This document shows positions 23,366-32,851 of a stretch of DNA of 64,000 nucleotides, piece after piece. Location of the stretch: assembly GCF_003387475.1 (NCBI RefSeq), contig NZ_QUNO01000010.1, forward strand, positions 371,648-435,647, read 5' to 3'. A model generated the notes under the pieces. The model worked only from the letters and a program-made list of their open reading frames with translations. It ran no database searches and was not told where the DNA came from. This DNA is from Kutzneria buriramensis. GTDB lineage: Bacteria > Actinomycetota > Actinomycetes > Mycobacteriales > Pseudonocardiaceae. Every line of letters starts with the position of its first letter. Positions within the stretch are counted from its first letter, which is position 1. A program made the position numbers and the translations under genes.

Positions 23366-23827
23366 CTAGGCGACGCGGGCCCGCAGCCAGGCCAGTTCGG
23401 CCTCGCGGCCGGCGGCGAGCACGGCCTGGCGGCACCGCTGGTACGGATCGGCGGCGGCCGGCAGCGCCCGGGCCTCCAGGGCGGCGAGCCGGCGGCGCAG
23501 CAGATCGGTCGGATCGGCCAGCCGGCCGAGGAAGGCCAGCGCGGTCAGCCAGGACGGGTCGTCGGCGACGTCGACGGCGGAAAGCCGGCGGGCGAGCTCG
23601 GCGTGCCCGGCCGGCGTAAGGGTGAGCACCTGCCTGGGCGCGGCGACCTGACCCGGCCGGGTCTGCCTGGTGAGCAGGCCGGCCGCGGTCAGCCGTTTGA
23701 TCGCCGGGTAGAGCGTGCCGTCGGCGACCGGCCGGCCGTGGCCGGTGATCTCGGGAATGCGCAGGCGGAGCTCGTATCCGTGCGCGGGCCCGGCGGCGAG
23801 CAGCCCCAGGATGACCAACTCCACCAT
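23366..23827 (-). CDS. PadR-family transcriptional regulator
   Basis: A 153-residue protein starting MVELVILGLLAAGPAHGYELRLRIPEI, with the winged helix reading VADGTLYPAIKRLTAAGLLTR, the PadR signature. The C-terminal PadR_C-like helix bundle mediates dimerisation. The target is unknown. It lies immediately downstream of a decayed solute-binding-protein gene on the same strand, so its original operon may be lost. Confidence 0.9.
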   Translation of the reverse strand: MVELVILGLLAAGPAHGYELRLRIPEITGHGRPVADGTLYPAIKRLTAAGLLTRQTRPGQVAAPRQVLTLTPAGHAELARRLSAVDVADDPSWLTALAFLGRLADPTDLLRRRLAALEARALPAAADPYQRCRQAVLAAGREAELAWLRARVA

Positions 23828-23843
23828 GCCTGCATTAAAGCGG

Positions 23844-24029
23844 TCAGGACTTCGGCAGGCCAGGAGGGTTGATCTCGGAGTGTGGGACGGACTCGTTGGC
23901 CAGCCCCCAGCGGTCGAGCACCTTGCGGTAGCTGCCGTCGGCGATCACCTACCTGGTTCAGGGCGTCAGCAAGGGCTTGCACGATGCCGTCGCCCTTCTT
24001 GGTGGTGGCGATCTTGCCCTGGAGGGTGG
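23844..24029 (-). pseudogene. Remnant of an amino-acid ABC transporter substrate-binding protein
   Basis: The minus strand encodes GKIATTKKGDGIVQALADAL and, after a frameshift, VIADGSYRKVLDRWGLANES and a C-terminus ending INPPGLPKS. This is the typical end of glutamate/polar-amino-acid solute-binding proteins (PBPb domain). The two parts are joined by four extra bases (GTAG in CAG-GTAG-GTGATC). No upstream two-thirds of the gene remains. Confidence 0.72.
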
Positions 24030-24077
24030 GCCGGCGCCGGAGACGGTGCCGACGCGGTGGGACGCGGAACGGACAGG

Positions 24078-24112
24078 GTCACGGGGCCCGTCGGAACAGC
24101 GGGCCCCGTGAC
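24078..24112 (-). terminator. Hairpin terminator after acyl-CoA synthetase
   Basis: GTCACGGGGCCCG and CGGGCCCCGTGAC form a 13-bp perfect stem with a 9-nt loop, 29 bp past the stop of the minus-strand synthetase gene. There is no T-run. Confidence 0.6.
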
Positions 24113-24140
24113 GCGTCAACGACTCCTGTGGAGTGGGAAT

Positions 24141-25829
24141 TCAGCCATTCCGAAGTGCTGGGAAGTCGTCCTCGCGGTGTTCACCATGTGGACGTTCGGC
24201 ACCGGAGTGCTTGTCCTGCTCGGCGCCGCGCAGCTCCACCCGGCGGATCTTGCCGGAGATCGTCTTGGGCAGCTCGGCGAACTCCAGCCGGCGGATTCGC
24301 TTGTACGGGGCCAAGTGCTCGCGGGAGTGCGCGAAGATCGCCTCCGCGGTGGCCGCATCCGCCGCCCAACCGGCGGCAAGGACGATGTACGCCTTCGGCA
24401 CGGACAGCCTCAGCGCGTCCGGCGACGGCACCACCGCGGCCTCCGCGACGGCGTCGTGCTCCAGCAGCACGCTCTCCAGTTCGAACGGCGAGATCCGGTA
24501 GTCCGACGCCTTGAACACGTCGTCGGCGCGGCCGACGTAGGTCAGATAGCCGTCCGCATCGCGGGAACCGACGTCGCCGGTGTGGTACCAGCCGTCCCGC
24601 ATCGCCTCGGCATTTCGCTCCTCGTCGCCGTGATATCCGACCATCAGGCCCAAGGGGCGTTTGGCCAGATCGACGCAGATCTCCCCCTCGTCGCCGAGTT
24701 CGCCGCTCGTGGGATCGACGAGCACGATCTCGTAGCCGGGCACCGGCCGCCCCATGGCGCCCGGCTTGATCGGCTGCCCGGGCGTGTTGGCGACCATCAC
24801 GGTCGTCTCGGTCTGCCCGAACCCGTCCCGAACCGTGACGCCCCAGGCCTTGCGGACCTGCTCGATCACCTCGGGGTTGAGCGGCTCGCCCGCGCCGACG
24901 ACCTTGCGCGGCGGCGCGGTCAGCGCCGTGAGGTCGGCCTGGATGAGCATCCGCCACACCGTCGGCGGCGCGCAGAAGCTGGTCACCCCGCAGCGCTGCA
25001 TCTCGGCCAGCAGCCGCGGCGCGTCGAAGCGGGTGTAGTTGTAGATGAACACCGTCGCCTCGGCGTTCCACGGCGCGAACACGTTGCTCCACGCGTGTTT
25101 CGCCCAGCCCGGCGAGGAGATGTTCAGGTGCACGTCGCCGGGCTCCAGCCCGATCCAGTACATGGTGGACAGATGCCCGACCGGGTAGGACGCGTGCGTG
25201 TGCTCCACCAGCTTCGGCTTCGCGGTGGTGCCGGAGGTGAAGTACAGCAGCAGCGTGTCGTCGGCCCGCGTGACGCCGTCGGGTTCGAACGTCGTTTCCG
25301 ACGTCGACGAGTCCGCGTAGTCCAGCCAACCCTCGGCCTGCGTGCCGACGGCGATCCGGGTGTAGTCGCCCGGCACGTCCGCGTAGCTGCCTGGCAGGCC
25401 GGTGACCACGTGCTTGGCCTGGCCGCGCTCGACCCGGTCCCGGAGGTCGGCGGCGCCGAGCAGGGTGCTGGCGGGGATCAGGACCGCGCCCAGCTTCATC
25501 GCCGCGAGGATCGTCTCCCACAGCTCGACCTGGTTGCCCAGCATGAGGATGATCCGGTCGCCGCGGCGCACCCCGTGCCCGCGCAGCCAGTTCGCGACCT
25601 GGTTGGACCGCCGCGACATCCGCTCGTACGAGATCTTCTGCTCGCTGCCGTCCTGCTCCACGATCCACAGCGCCGGACGGTCGTTGCCGGCGGCGACCGT
25701 GTCGAACCAGTCCAGCGCCCAGTTGAACTCGCCGAGCTCTGGCCAGCGGAAACCCTCCCGGGCGGCGGCGTAGTCTTCTCGATGGGCGAGCAGCAGGTCA
25801 CGGGCCGCCCGGAACACGGTATCGGTCAC
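24141..25829 (-). CDS. Acyl-CoA synthetase, ANL superfamily (AcsM-like)
   Basis: A 562-residue adenylate-forming ligase with P-loop YFTSGTTAKPKL, the FGQTE motif, WYHTGDVGSRDADGYLTYVGR and the C-terminal Lys in PKTISGKIRRVELR. The middle (SSPGWAKHAWSNVFAPWNA) resembles medium-chain acyl-CoA/acetyl-CoA-synthetase-like members. The C-terminal tail of about 30 charged residues is longer than usual. A GAF-LuxR regulator gene is divergently transcribed 55 bp away and probably controls it. Confidence 0.9.
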   Translation of the reverse strand: MTDTVFRAARDLLLAHREDYAAAREGFRWPELGEFNWALDWFDTVAAGNDRPALWIVEQDGSEQKISYERMSRRSNQVANWLRGHGVRRGDRIILMLGNQVELWETILAAMKLGAVLIPASTLLGAADLRDRVERGQAKHVVTGLPGSYADVPGDYTRIAVGTQAEGWLDYADSSTSETTFEPDGVTRADDTLLLYFTSGTTAKPKLVEHTHASYPVGHLSTMYWIGLEPGDVHLNISSPGWAKHAWSNVFAPWNAEATVFIYNYTRFDAPRLLAEMQRCGVTSFCAPPTVWRMLIQADLTALTAPPRKVVGAGEPLNPEVIEQVRKAWGVTVRDGFGQTETTVMVANTPGQPIKPGAMGRPVPGYEIVLVDPTSGELGDEGEICVDLAKRPLGLMVGYHGDEERNAEAMRDGWYHTGDVGSRDADGYLTYVGRADDVFKASDYRISPFELESVLLEHDAVAEAAVVPSPDALRLSVPKAYIVLAAGWAADAATAEAIFAHSREHLAPYKRIRRLEFAELPKTISGKIRRVELRGAEQDKHSGAERPHGEHREDDFPALRNG

Positions 25830-25884
25830 GCAGGCGATGGTGGTGCCGGACGGCGCGGTCCGCTACCCCCGGAAAGGGGGACCG

Positions 25885-26688
25885 ATGCAGGAGGACCTTC
25901 CCGAGGTCCGCCGCGCCCTGGCCACGCTGCGGCACGGGACGGGACTGCCGGTCGTCTTCGGCGGGCTGGTCCAGCCGGGCGGGGTGCGGCTGTCCGAGCT
26001 GCTCGGCACCGGCACGAACGCGCTGCTCGGGCTGACCGTCATGCGCGGCAACGGGCTCGGCGGCAAGGCCCTGAACCTGGGCAAGCCGCTCGCCGTGACC
26101 GACTACTCACACGCGGCCGGCATCAGCCACCAGTACGACCAGCCCGTGACGGCCGAGGGTCTGCGGTCCATCGTGGCCGTTCCGGTGGTGGTCAACCGGG
26201 TCGTGCGGGCCGTGCTGTACGGGGCGCTGCGGCAGGCGCTGCCGCTCGGTGACCGGGTGCTCACGGCCGCGCGGGACGCCGCCCGGGACCTGGAGCAGGA
26301 GCTCGCGGTGCGCGATGCGCAACGCAGCCGTATCGAGGACGCGAAGGTGCCTCGCGGCTGGGAGGAAGTGCGTGCGGCGCACGCCGAGCTCCGGCAGCTG
26401 GCGGCCGAGGTGACCGACGAGGCGTTGCGGCAACGGGTGCACGAGGTGTGCGCGCGGCTGGCCGCCTCCTGGGCGCCGGCCGACGTGGCCGTGCCGTCGC
26501 TGTCCGCGCGGGAGCTGGACGTGCTGTCGGGCATCGCGTTGGGGCAGACCAACGCCGAGGTGGCGCTGCGGTTGGGTGTGCGGCCTGAGACCGTGAAGGC
26601 GTATCTGCGCAGCGCCATGCGCAAGCTGGACGTGCATTCGCGGCTGGCCGCCGTGGTCGCCGCCCGGCGGTTCGGGTTGCTGCCCTAG
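25885..26688 (+). CDS. GAF-like sensor with LuxR-type HTH regulator
   Basis: A 267-residue protein. Residues ~10-140 resemble a GAF domain ([45 protein letters not shown]). The C-terminus is a LuxR HTH ([43 protein letters not shown]). ATG 25885 is chosen because GGAAAGGGGG precedes it. It is divergent from the acyl-CoA synthetase, a common pairing in actinomycetes, so it probably senses a small aromatic or acyl ligand and regulates that gene. Confidence 0.85.
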   Translation: MQEDLPEVRRALATLRHGTGLPVVFGGLVQPGGVRLSELLGTGTNALLGLTVMRGNGLGGKALNLGKPLAVTDYSHAAGISHQYDQPVTAEGLRSIVAVPVVVNRVVRAVLYGALRQALPLGDRVLTAARDAARDLEQELAVRDAQRSRIEDAKVPRGWEEVRAAHAELRQLAAEVTDEALRQRVHEVCARLAASWAPADVAVPSLSARELDVLSGIALGQTNAEVALRLGVRPETVKAYLRSAMRKLDVHSRLAAVVAARRFGLLP

Positions 26689-26698
26689 GTTGGTGGGC

Positions 26699-27460
26699 AT
26701 GACCGTCATCGACTTGAACAGCGACCTCGGCGAGGGCTTCGGGGCGTGGCAGCTCGGCGACGACGATGCCCTGCTCGACGTCGTGACCAGCGCGAACGTC
26801 GCCTGCGGCTTCCACGCCGGGGACCCGACGGTGCTGCGGCGGGTGACCGAGCGGGCCGCCGAGCGCGGAGTGGCGATCGGCGCCCAGGTCGGCTACCGGG
26901 ACCTGCCCGGCTTCGGCCGGCGGTTCATCGACGTGGACCCGGCCGAGCTGGTCAACGACGTCGTCTACCAGATCGCCGCGCTGGACGGGTTCGCGCGGAT
27001 CGCCGGCACGCGGGTGCGGTACGTCAAGCCGCACGGGGCCCTGTACAACGCGATCGTGTCGCACGCGGCGCAGGCGGCGGCGGTGGTGGAGGCGGTTCGG
27101 CTTTACGATCCGTCGCTGCCGATTCTGGGGCTGCCGGGGTCGGAATCCTTGCGCCAGGCCGAATCCGCGGGGCTGACGCCGGTGCGGGAGGCGTTCGCCG
27201 ACCGGGCGTACACGCCGTCCGGCGAGTTGGTGTCGCGGCGGTTGGACGGGGCGGTGCTGCACGACGTTGCGGAGATCGTCGCGCGGTGCGTGGGAATGGC
27301 GGTGCAGGGATCGGTCGTCGCCGTGGACGGGACCGTGATTTCCGTTGCGCCGCAATCCCTTTGCGTGCACGGGGACACGCCCGGGGCGGTGCGGATCGCC
27401 CGCGAGGTGCGCGCCGGCCTGCTGGCCGCCGGGTTGACGCTGGCGCCGTTCGCCGTCTAG
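26699..27460 (+). CDS. pxpA: 5-oxoprolinase subunit PxpA (LamB/YcsF family)
   Basis: A 253-residue protein with the family signature [14 protein letters not shown] at the start, [12 protein letters not shown] and [10 protein letters not shown]. With PxpB and PxpC it hydrolyses 5-oxoproline to glutamate using ATP. PxpB and PxpC genes are not in this window, so it stands alone here. ATG starts 10 nt after the LuxR-gene stop. Its stop is shared (CTAG) with the convergent DUF5107 gene. Confidence 0.93.
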   Translation: MTVIDLNSDLGEGFGAWQLGDDDALLDVVTSANVACGFHAGDPTVLRRVTERAAERGVAIGAQVGYRDLPGFGRRFIDVDPAELVNDVVYQIAALDGFARIAGTRVRYVKPHGALYNAIVSHAAQAAAVVEAVRLYDPSLPILGLPGSESLRQAESAGLTPVREAFADRAYTPSGELVSRRLDGAVLHDVAEIVARCVGMAVQGSVVAVDGTVISVAPQSLCVHGDTPGAVRIAREVRAGLLAAGLTLAPFAV

Positions 27461-28416
27461 GAGGGCACCCGGCGCAGCAGCGTCGCGGCCTCGTCGGCCT
27501 GGCCGGCGGCGAGGAGGAGGTCCACCGCCTCCACGGACAGCGCCGGCTCGGCCGGGGTGGACCAGGCGGCGGCGGTCAGCAGCTCCGCCGCCTCCCGGAC
27601 GTGCCCGGAACGGAACTCCGCCACGGCCAGGTTCCGCAGCGCCCACGGCGACACGGCCAGCTCGATGGACCGCCGCCAGGAGGCGATCGCCGCGTCGGTT
27701 TCCCTTGCCTGCCAATGGGCAACGCCGATGTGGTACGCCGTCAGCCAGTTCTCCGGCGCGGCCGCCAGCATCGTCCGCCACGGCACGGACACCAGGCTGC
27801 GCCCCGGCTCCTGCTCGGGGTCGGTGGCAGTCATGTTGCCGTGCAACAACTCCAGCCACGGCCGCTGCGCAGCGCCGAGCCCGGTGAACGGGGTCGCCGG
27901 CAGCCGCGCGCCGAGCCGGGTCAGCTCCAGCGCGCCCCAGCCGGAACCGGCGGCGAGCAGCTCGCCGGGCGGCTCCTCGTCCCACTCGTCGTGCCCGCGC
28001 GGGTCGCGCACCTTGGTGTCCACCCGCAGCGCCTCGCCGTCGGGCAGCGTGAAGTCGATCTGGTACGGAAGATCGCGCGCGGTGTCCCATTCCCACACCC
28101 GCAGCGCGTCGCCGCCCACCGCGGCCGCGAAGACCGGTCCGCCGCTGGCCGGCTGGAAGGCCGGCGAGGAGAACGGCACCGGTCGGTGCTCTTTCTTGTG
28201 CCACAACGAATGCAGCCGACCGCCCCGTCCGATCAGGACGGTCGCGATCAACTGGTCGTTCTCGAGCACCACGGCCGGCACCGGTTTCGGGTCCCGGGGC
28301 CGGGACGTGCGCCGCGGCCACGGCACCGCACCGATCGCACCAAGAGCCGACACCGGGCCGTCCTGGCCGCACTCGACGACCGACAGCACCACCTCGGCTT
28401 GACGCAGCTGGGTCAC
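27457..28416 (-). CDS. DUF5107-type protein with C-terminal TPR-like repeats
   Basis: A 319-residue protein. The segment [46 protein letters not shown] matches the start of DUF5107 proteins (beta-sandwich, carbohydrate-enzyme-like). About the last 130 residues are helical with TPR character ([30 protein letters not shown]). Much shorter than the roughly 1000-residue multidomain relatives. The GTG start has GGGAG 6 nt upstream. Function unknown. Confidence 0.78.
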   Translation of the reverse strand: MTQLRQAEVVLSVVECGQDGPVSALGAIGAVPWPRRTSRPRDPKPVPAVVLENDQLIATVLIGRGGRLHSLWHKKEHRPVPFSSPAFQPASGGPVFAAAVGGDALRVWEWDTARDLPYQIDFTLPDGEALRVDTKVRDPRGHDEWDEEPPGELLAAGSGWGALELTRLGARLPATPFTGLGAAQRPWLELLHGNMTATDPEQEPGRSLVSVPWRTMLAAAPENWLTAYHIGVAHWQARETDAAIASWRRSIELAVSPWALRNLAVAEFRSGHVREAAELLTAAAWSTPAEPALSVEAVDLLLAAGQADEAATLLRRVPS

Positions 28417-28828
28417 TACTCACTCCCCGACTCGCCTGGGCGAATGCTCCCGACCGACCGCACCGATGTCAACCTGAGCATCCCCCGACCAGGTCACGTT
28501 GACAGCGTTCGCCGGCGCTGCCGACCGTGACGACGCCGCGGTGACGCGTTGCGTCACCACGCCGTCCTGCCGTCCGGTGTCACCACCGGTCACCGGCACG
28601 AGTTCGGGGACGGCCGCGCGCCCGATCCACGGGACCACCCGGCCGGGTGATGCCATTGTGCGGGACGTCCGGACGCCTTGGCTTCTGCTATGGGCCGTTC
28701 AGGCACGGGATCGGACCAGTTCGGCCGCATCCGTATCTACCGGGAGTCGGTTCGCGTTGCGGGGCACGGCAATCGCTCGACTACGATCGTTCCTGACGAA
28801 CCAGTTCTGTAGATGGAGGTTCTCGGCC
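28417..28828. other. 412-bp divergent intergenic region
   Basis: No gene is visible. It carries several GTCACC/GGTGAC elements, including a perfect palindrome at 28540-28558, and a possible promoter TTGCGG (28757-28762) with CTACGAT (28781-28787) before the FhuF-like gene. I saw no IdeR-type iron box. Confidence 0.5.
28540..28558. promoter_or_regulatory. GGTGACGC-N3-GCGTCACC palindrome
   Basis: A perfect 8-bp inverted repeat with a 3-bp centre. A second array of similar half-sites, GTGTCACC and GGTCACC, follows within 30 bp. Possible operator; the regulator is unknown. Confidence 0.4.
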
Positions 28829-29470
28829 GTGGCCGACCGCGTACTGCCCGGCACCGCGCTGGCCGATCCGGTGGAGATGGCGCGGTTCGTCGCCGACAAC
28901 CGGCGGCGGTGGTCCACCTCCGACGGCCGCGTCGCCGGGACCCTGTGGTGGTACAGCACCAGCAGCGTCGTGCTGACCTCGTTGCTGGTGCGGCTGGCCG
29001 AGATCGACCTGGCCGCCGATCCGTCGCTGGAGCGGCTGCGGGTGCACATCGGCGAGGACGGCCGGGTGATGAACGTCCATCCGACGGGGCTGCTCGCCGA
29101 CACCGAGGAGTTGCCGGCGGCGCTGCGATCGTCGCTGGACGCCGTGTTGGGCACCCTGTCGTCGGTGTCCGGCGTTCGGTTGCCGCCGCTGTGGGCCCTC
29201 ACCACCGACGCCATCGCCAACACGTTGCTGCGGGCGTGGCGGGAACTCGGTGACGCGTCGAAGGGCGTGGCGCAGGCGGAGTGGCTGGTCGGCGGGATGG
29301 GAACCGGACTGCCGCCGGCTCGTTTCGTGACCATCGAGGGCAAACCGCTGGTGCGGCGGGTCTCCTGCTGCCTCATCGACCGCGCCGGCTTCGCCCCCTG
29401 CGCCAGCTGCCCCCACCAGGACCCCGCAGCCCGGCATCAGCGCATGCTGGAAGCCTCCCGCCACCTCTGA
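28829..29470 (+). CDS. FhuF-like (2Fe-2S) ferric-siderophore reductase
   Basis: A 213-residue protein whose C-terminus has the FhuF cluster pattern CC-x10-C-x2-C (SCCLIDRAGFAPCASCPHQ). FhuF reduces ferric siderophores in the cytoplasm to release iron. GTG 28829 is chosen because GGAGG lies 9 nt upstream. It is monocistronic, with a palindromic repeat region following. No siderophore genes are nearby. Confidence 0.85.
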   Translation: MADRVLPGTALADPVEMARFVADNRRRWSTSDGRVAGTLWWYSTSSVVLTSLLVRLAEIDLAADPSLERLRVHIGEDGRVMNVHPTGLLADTEELPAALRSSLDAVLGTLSSVSGVRLPPLWALTTDAIANTLLRAWRELGDASKGVAQAEWLVGGMGTGLPPARFVTIEGKPLVRRVSCCLIDRAGFAPCASCPHQDPAARHQRMLEASRHL

Positions 29471-29518
29471 ACCCCCGCGAGTCACGCTTGAGGTCGCGCA
29501 GGTCTGAAGGACCGCGGG

Positions 29519-29555
29519 CTCAGCTCGATCGAGTCCGTTCATCGATCGAGCTGAG
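29519..29555. terminator. 14-bp perfect inverted repeat (probable bidirectional terminator)
   Basis: CTCAGCTCGATCGA and TCGATCGAGCTGAG with a 9-nt loop, 48 bp after the FhuF-like gene stop. There is no T-run on the plus strand. Confidence 0.55.
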
Positions 29556-29619
29556 GCAAGGGAAGAGACCGGATCTTCAGCGACCTCACCCCGCGCGGAA
29601 CGCGCGGCACAAGCACAGA

Positions 29620-29691
29620 CACACCGAAATGCGGTTTCAGACAGAAACGAGCCTCGGAGCTCAGTTCTGCACGAAACCGGATTTCGGTGTG
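29620..29691. repeat. 72-bp near-palindrome
   Basis: The outer arms CACACCGAAATGCGGTTTC (29620-29638) and GAAACCGGATTTCGGTGTG (29673-29691) match at 18 of 19 positions. Inner arms CAGAAACGAG and CTCAGTTCTG extend the stem. The arrangement resembles a small palindromic interspersed element. Confidence 0.65.
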
Positions 29692-29760
29692 ACGCCGGGC
29701 GGGACTCGCGGTGGTCTGCCTGAGACTGACATTCGGTGTGTCCGAGAGCGCGACTCGCGG
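29683..29760 (+). repeat. Direct repeat, two 29-bp copies 49 bp apart
   Basis: 29683-29711 and 29732-29760 both read TTCGGTGTG, ten variable bases, then [GC]GACTCGCGG. The first copy starts inside the right arm of the palindrome. Confidence 0.55.
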
Positions 29761-29788
29761 GGGTTTTCCTCGGGCGCGGGGGGGTTTG

Positions 29789-30595
29789 TCAGGGTTTGCG
29801 GGCCACGCCGGCGTAGATGCCGGAGTGGTCGGGGTCGTCACCGAGGTCGGCGGCGGACTCGGGGCGCCAGTTGGCGGTGAAGACGACGCCGGGGTCGACC
29901 AGGTCGAAACCGTCGAACATGGCGGTGACCTCGGCGTGCGAACGGGGGTGGATGGGCTCGGCGCTGTGCGAGAAGACGTCCACCGCCTTGGCCATGCCCT
30001 CCTCCATGTTGTCCGGCGTGAAGTGCGACAGCGCCAGGTAGCTGCCGGACGGCAGGGCGTCGCGGTAGCGGGCGATCACGCCGGTCGGGTCGTCGGCGTC
30101 GGGGACGAACTGGAGCACGCCGACCATGAGCAGGCCGATCGGCTGGTCGAAGTCGAGCAGCCGGCGGGTGTCGGGGTCGTTGAGGATCCGCTCGGGGTCG
30201 CGCAGGTCGGCCTGCACCATCACGGCGTTCGGGTCGTCGCGCAGCAGCAGCTGGCTGTGGGCGACGGCGACCGGCTCGTAATCGACGTAGACGACCCGGC
30301 AGGACGGGTCGGTCTCGTGGGCGATCTCGTGCACGTTGCCGACGGTGGGAATGCCGGAACCGATGTCGAGGAACTGCCGGATGCCGTTGTCCGCCAGGAA
30401 CAACACCGCCCGGCGCAGGAACGATCGGTTCAGCCGGGCCATCTCCCGCACCGGCACCACCTGGGCCAGCTGGTTGCCGATCATGCGGTCGCGCTCGAAG
30501 TTGTGCGCCCCGCCCAGCACGTAGTCGTAGATCCGGGCCGAGCTGGGCACGTCGACGTCGACCTCGGTCGGCACCCAGTCCACTGCGCCTGCCAT
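29789..30595 (-). CDS. DUF574 SAM-dependent methyltransferase-fold protein
   Basis: A 268-residue protein with all the family blocks: VPSSARIYDYVLGGAHNFERDR near the start, IRQFLDIGSGIPTVGNVHE (SAM motif), VVYVDYEPVAVAHS, and the C-terminal FDLVDPGVVFTANWRP. The family is abundant in actinomycetes and its substrates are unknown. It is 19 bp downstream of the GGDEF gene on the same strand, so it is probably cotranscribed. Confidence 0.93.
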   Translation of the reverse strand: MAGAVDWVPTEVDVDVPSSARIYDYVLGGAHNFERDRMIGNQLAQVVPVREMARLNRSFLRRAVLFLADNGIRQFLDIGSGIPTVGNVHEIAHETDPSCRVVYVDYEPVAVAHSQLLLRDDPNAVMVQADLRDPERILNDPDTRRLLDFDQPIGLLMVGVLQFVPDADDPTGVIARYRDALPSGSYLALSHFTPDNMEEGMAKAVDVFSHSAEPIHPRSHAEVTAMFDGFDLVDPGVVFTANWRPESAADLGDDPDHSGIYAGVARKP

Positions 30596-30614
30596 CGCTC
30601 CTCCGCCTTTTCTC

Positions 30615-32729
30615 CTAGTGCCCCAATACGATCCGGTCCGCGCTCACCGACGGTGCGAGCGGCTCGCCCTGCCCGGCGTCCGCGCCGACGGCTCGCAGCC
30701 GGCGCAGGTGCTGTTCGTGCCGGATGCCGGCGACGGACACCGGCAGGCCGAGACTGTGGGCGAACTCGACGAGGCTGCGCACCACCGGCTCGGTGATCTC
30801 TGCGGTGCGGTCGTCGGCCAGGGATTCGGCCAGCCGGCTGTCGAGCACGACGGCGCGCAGCGTGAACTCGCCGCGCAGCAACAGATCGGCGTGCTCGGTG
30901 CCGAAGTCCACGAGGGAGGATTCGACACCCATCTCGGCCAGCACCAGGATGTTGTCGATGATCTCGTCGTTCTGCGCCGGGGTGCCGAGCGCGACGCCCA
31001 GCCGCAGCTGCTCGGCCGGCAGCTCGACGGCGTCCAGCTCGCGGCGGACCACGCCGACCAGGTCGGGGTCGCGGGCCTGCCCGGCCGACAGGTCGACCGC
31101 CACGGCCGGCGTCGCCGCGCCGTGCTCACGAAACCACAGCGCCGCCTGCCGACACGCCTTGTGGATCGCCCACCGGCCGACCGGCAGCACCACGCCCGTT
31201 TCCTCGGCCAGCGCCAGCAGTTGGTCGTGCCGTTGCGGCGGCTGACCGGGCGGCCGCCAGGCCAGTCGGGCCGTCACCGCGAGCATCGACTCGTCCGAGA
31301 ACCGCAGCAGCGGTTGGTAGACGACGTCCAGCTGATCCGCCTGCAACGCGCCCGGCAGGGTCGCGGCCAGCCGAAAACGGGAGCGGTCGGCGGCGTCCTC
31401 GCGCGCGTCGAACAGGTCCCACTGGCCGGCGCCGCGCCGCTTGGCCCGGTGCAGCGTCATGTCCGCGGCCCGCAGCAGCTCCGCCGGGTCCGCGCCGGGG
31501 CTGATCCGGTCCACGATGCCCATGCAGGTGGAGACCGCGATGCCGTCGCCGCCGATGAACATCGGGTCCGCCAGCGTGTCCAGCACCCGGGCCGCGTACT
31601 CGCCGACGCCGGGCGTGTCGGCGTTGCCCTCCAACAGCACCGCGAACTCGTCGCCGCCCAGCCGGGCGACCATCGCGGTCTCACCGGCGAACACGCCGGC
31701 CAGCCGCTGCGCCACCGCCCGCAGCAGCTGGTCGCCGATGTGCTGGCCGAGGCCGTCGTTGACGACCGTGAACCGGTCGAGTCCGAAGTGGAACAGCGTG
31801 ATCCGGCCGCCCGCGTCGGAGCGGCCGAGCGTGCTCTCCAAAGTGGACACGAAGTACTGCCGGTTGGGCAGGCCCGTCAGCATGTCGTGCAGCGACTGGT
31901 GGCCGAGCCGGTCGCCGAGCAGGTGCAGCTCGGTGACGTCCTCGACCATGGTGACCAGGTAGGCCGGCTGGTCGTGGTCGTCGCGCAGCAGCGAGATGGC
32001 CAGGTACGCCCAGACCGACTCGCCGTCCTGGTGGACCAGGCGGCAGCGTTCGCGGAAGTTCGGCCGGCGGCCGGCGAGCAGGTCGCCGATGCTCTCGGCC
32101 AGCCAGCCGGCGGAGTCGGAGTGGGCCAGATCCTGCACGCTCATGCCGGCCAACTCGGGCTGGCCGTAGCCGAGGATCTCGGTGAGCGCGGCGTTGGTCT
32201 GGGCGAACTTGCCGCTGGGGGCGCTGATCGCGATGCCGACCGCGGACGAGGAGAAGATCGCCCGCAGCCGGGCGTCGCTGTCGGCCAGGCTGCGCTCGGT
32301 GTCCCGCTTCGCCTTGATGAGCGAGCGTTTCAGCGCCTCCTGGCTGATGTACGTGCGTTCCCGCAACGCCTCCGCGTAGCCCGCGCCCAGCGCGCTCAGC
32401 ACCATCACCACGCGGTGCGGCAGGTCCTCGGGTGGGTCCGGCATCGCCAGCAGGCCGCGGCCCAGCACGTCCAGGCTGGTGGACAGCGTGGCCTTGCCGG
32501 AGATCGCCCGGTTGATCAGGGCCGTGCCGATCTCCGCGACCCCGGCGACGGTCAGCGGGTCGGAGCGGACGGCGTCCGCGAGCGTGCCGGTCATCCGCGC
32601 CAGCAGCCGCACGATCTTGGCGTGCGACATGGGGATGAAGACCGTCTTCGCGATCTCCGCAGCCCAGGTGCGCGCCAGCTCGGTCCGCCAGCTGTCGTCG
32701 ACGGGACCTCGCTGCGGGTGATCGTTCAC
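30615..32729 (-). CDS. PAS-GGDEF diguanylate cyclase with degenerate EAL domain
   Basis: 704 residues: a helical N-terminal region (1-150), a PAS domain (~150-270), GGDEF (~285-440) with intact RLGGDEF and LTGLPNR, and an EAL-like C-terminus (455-700). EAL is replaced by TAR (AVTARLAW), the metal-binding DDFG by VDFG and AEGVE by VAGIR, so phosphodiesterase activity is probably lost and c-di-GMP synthesis kept. No membrane segment, so it is a cytosolic sensor. Start ATG at 32729. Confidence 0.9.
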   Translation of the reverse strand: MNDHPQRGPVDDSWRTELARTWAAEIAKTVFIPMSHAKIVRLLARMTGTLADAVRSDPLTVAGVAEIGTALINRAISGKATLSTSLDVLGRGLLAMPDPPEDLPHRVVMVLSALGAGYAEALRERTYISQEALKRSLIKAKRDTERSLADSDARLRAIFSSSAVGIAISAPSGKFAQTNAALTEILGYGQPELAGMSVQDLAHSDSAGWLAESIGDLLAGRRPNFRERCRLVHQDGESVWAYLAISLLRDDHDQPAYLVTMVEDVTELHLLGDRLGHQSLHDMLTGLPNRQYFVSTLESTLGRSDAGGRITLFHFGLDRFTVVNDGLGQHIGDQLLRAVAQRLAGVFAGETAMVARLGGDEFAVLLEGNADTPGVGEYAARVLDTLADPMFIGGDGIAVSTCMGIVDRISPGADPAELLRAADMTLHRAKRRGAGQWDLFDAREDAADRSRFRLAATLPGALQADQLDVVYQPLLRFSDESMLAVTARLAWRPPGQPPQRHDQLLALAEETGVVLPVGRWAIHKACRQAALWFREHGAATPAVAVDLSAGQARDPDLVGVVRRELDAVELPAEQLRLGVALGTPAQNDEIIDNILVLAEMGVESSLVDFGTEHADLLLRGEFTLRAVVLDSRLAESLADDRTAEITEPVVRSLVEFAHSLGLPVSVAGIRHEQHLRRLRAVGADAGQGEPLAPSVSADRIVLGH

Positions 32730-32851
32730 GCCGGTCGGGTCGCTCCTTTGGTCGGGGATCGGCTCACAAGCGTCCGAGCGGACGTACCCTGGCAGTGTTT
32801 ACTCGGTCTGGGTGGTGGAAACGCTCCCCCGAACGTGTGAAAGTGGTCGGT

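Larger units (their letters stand above)
29471..29788. other. 318-bp convergent intergenic region with nested repeats
   Basis: No convincing gene. It contains two hairpin-forming inverted repeats and a direct repeat, listed separately, lying between the FhuF-like gene and the convergent DUF574 gene. Confidence 0.6.

Noticed and set aside
29539..29841. 100-residue minus-strand frame in the repeat region
   Set aside because: It is produced by the palindrome and has no RBS or family features; the translated part mirrors the repeat arms.
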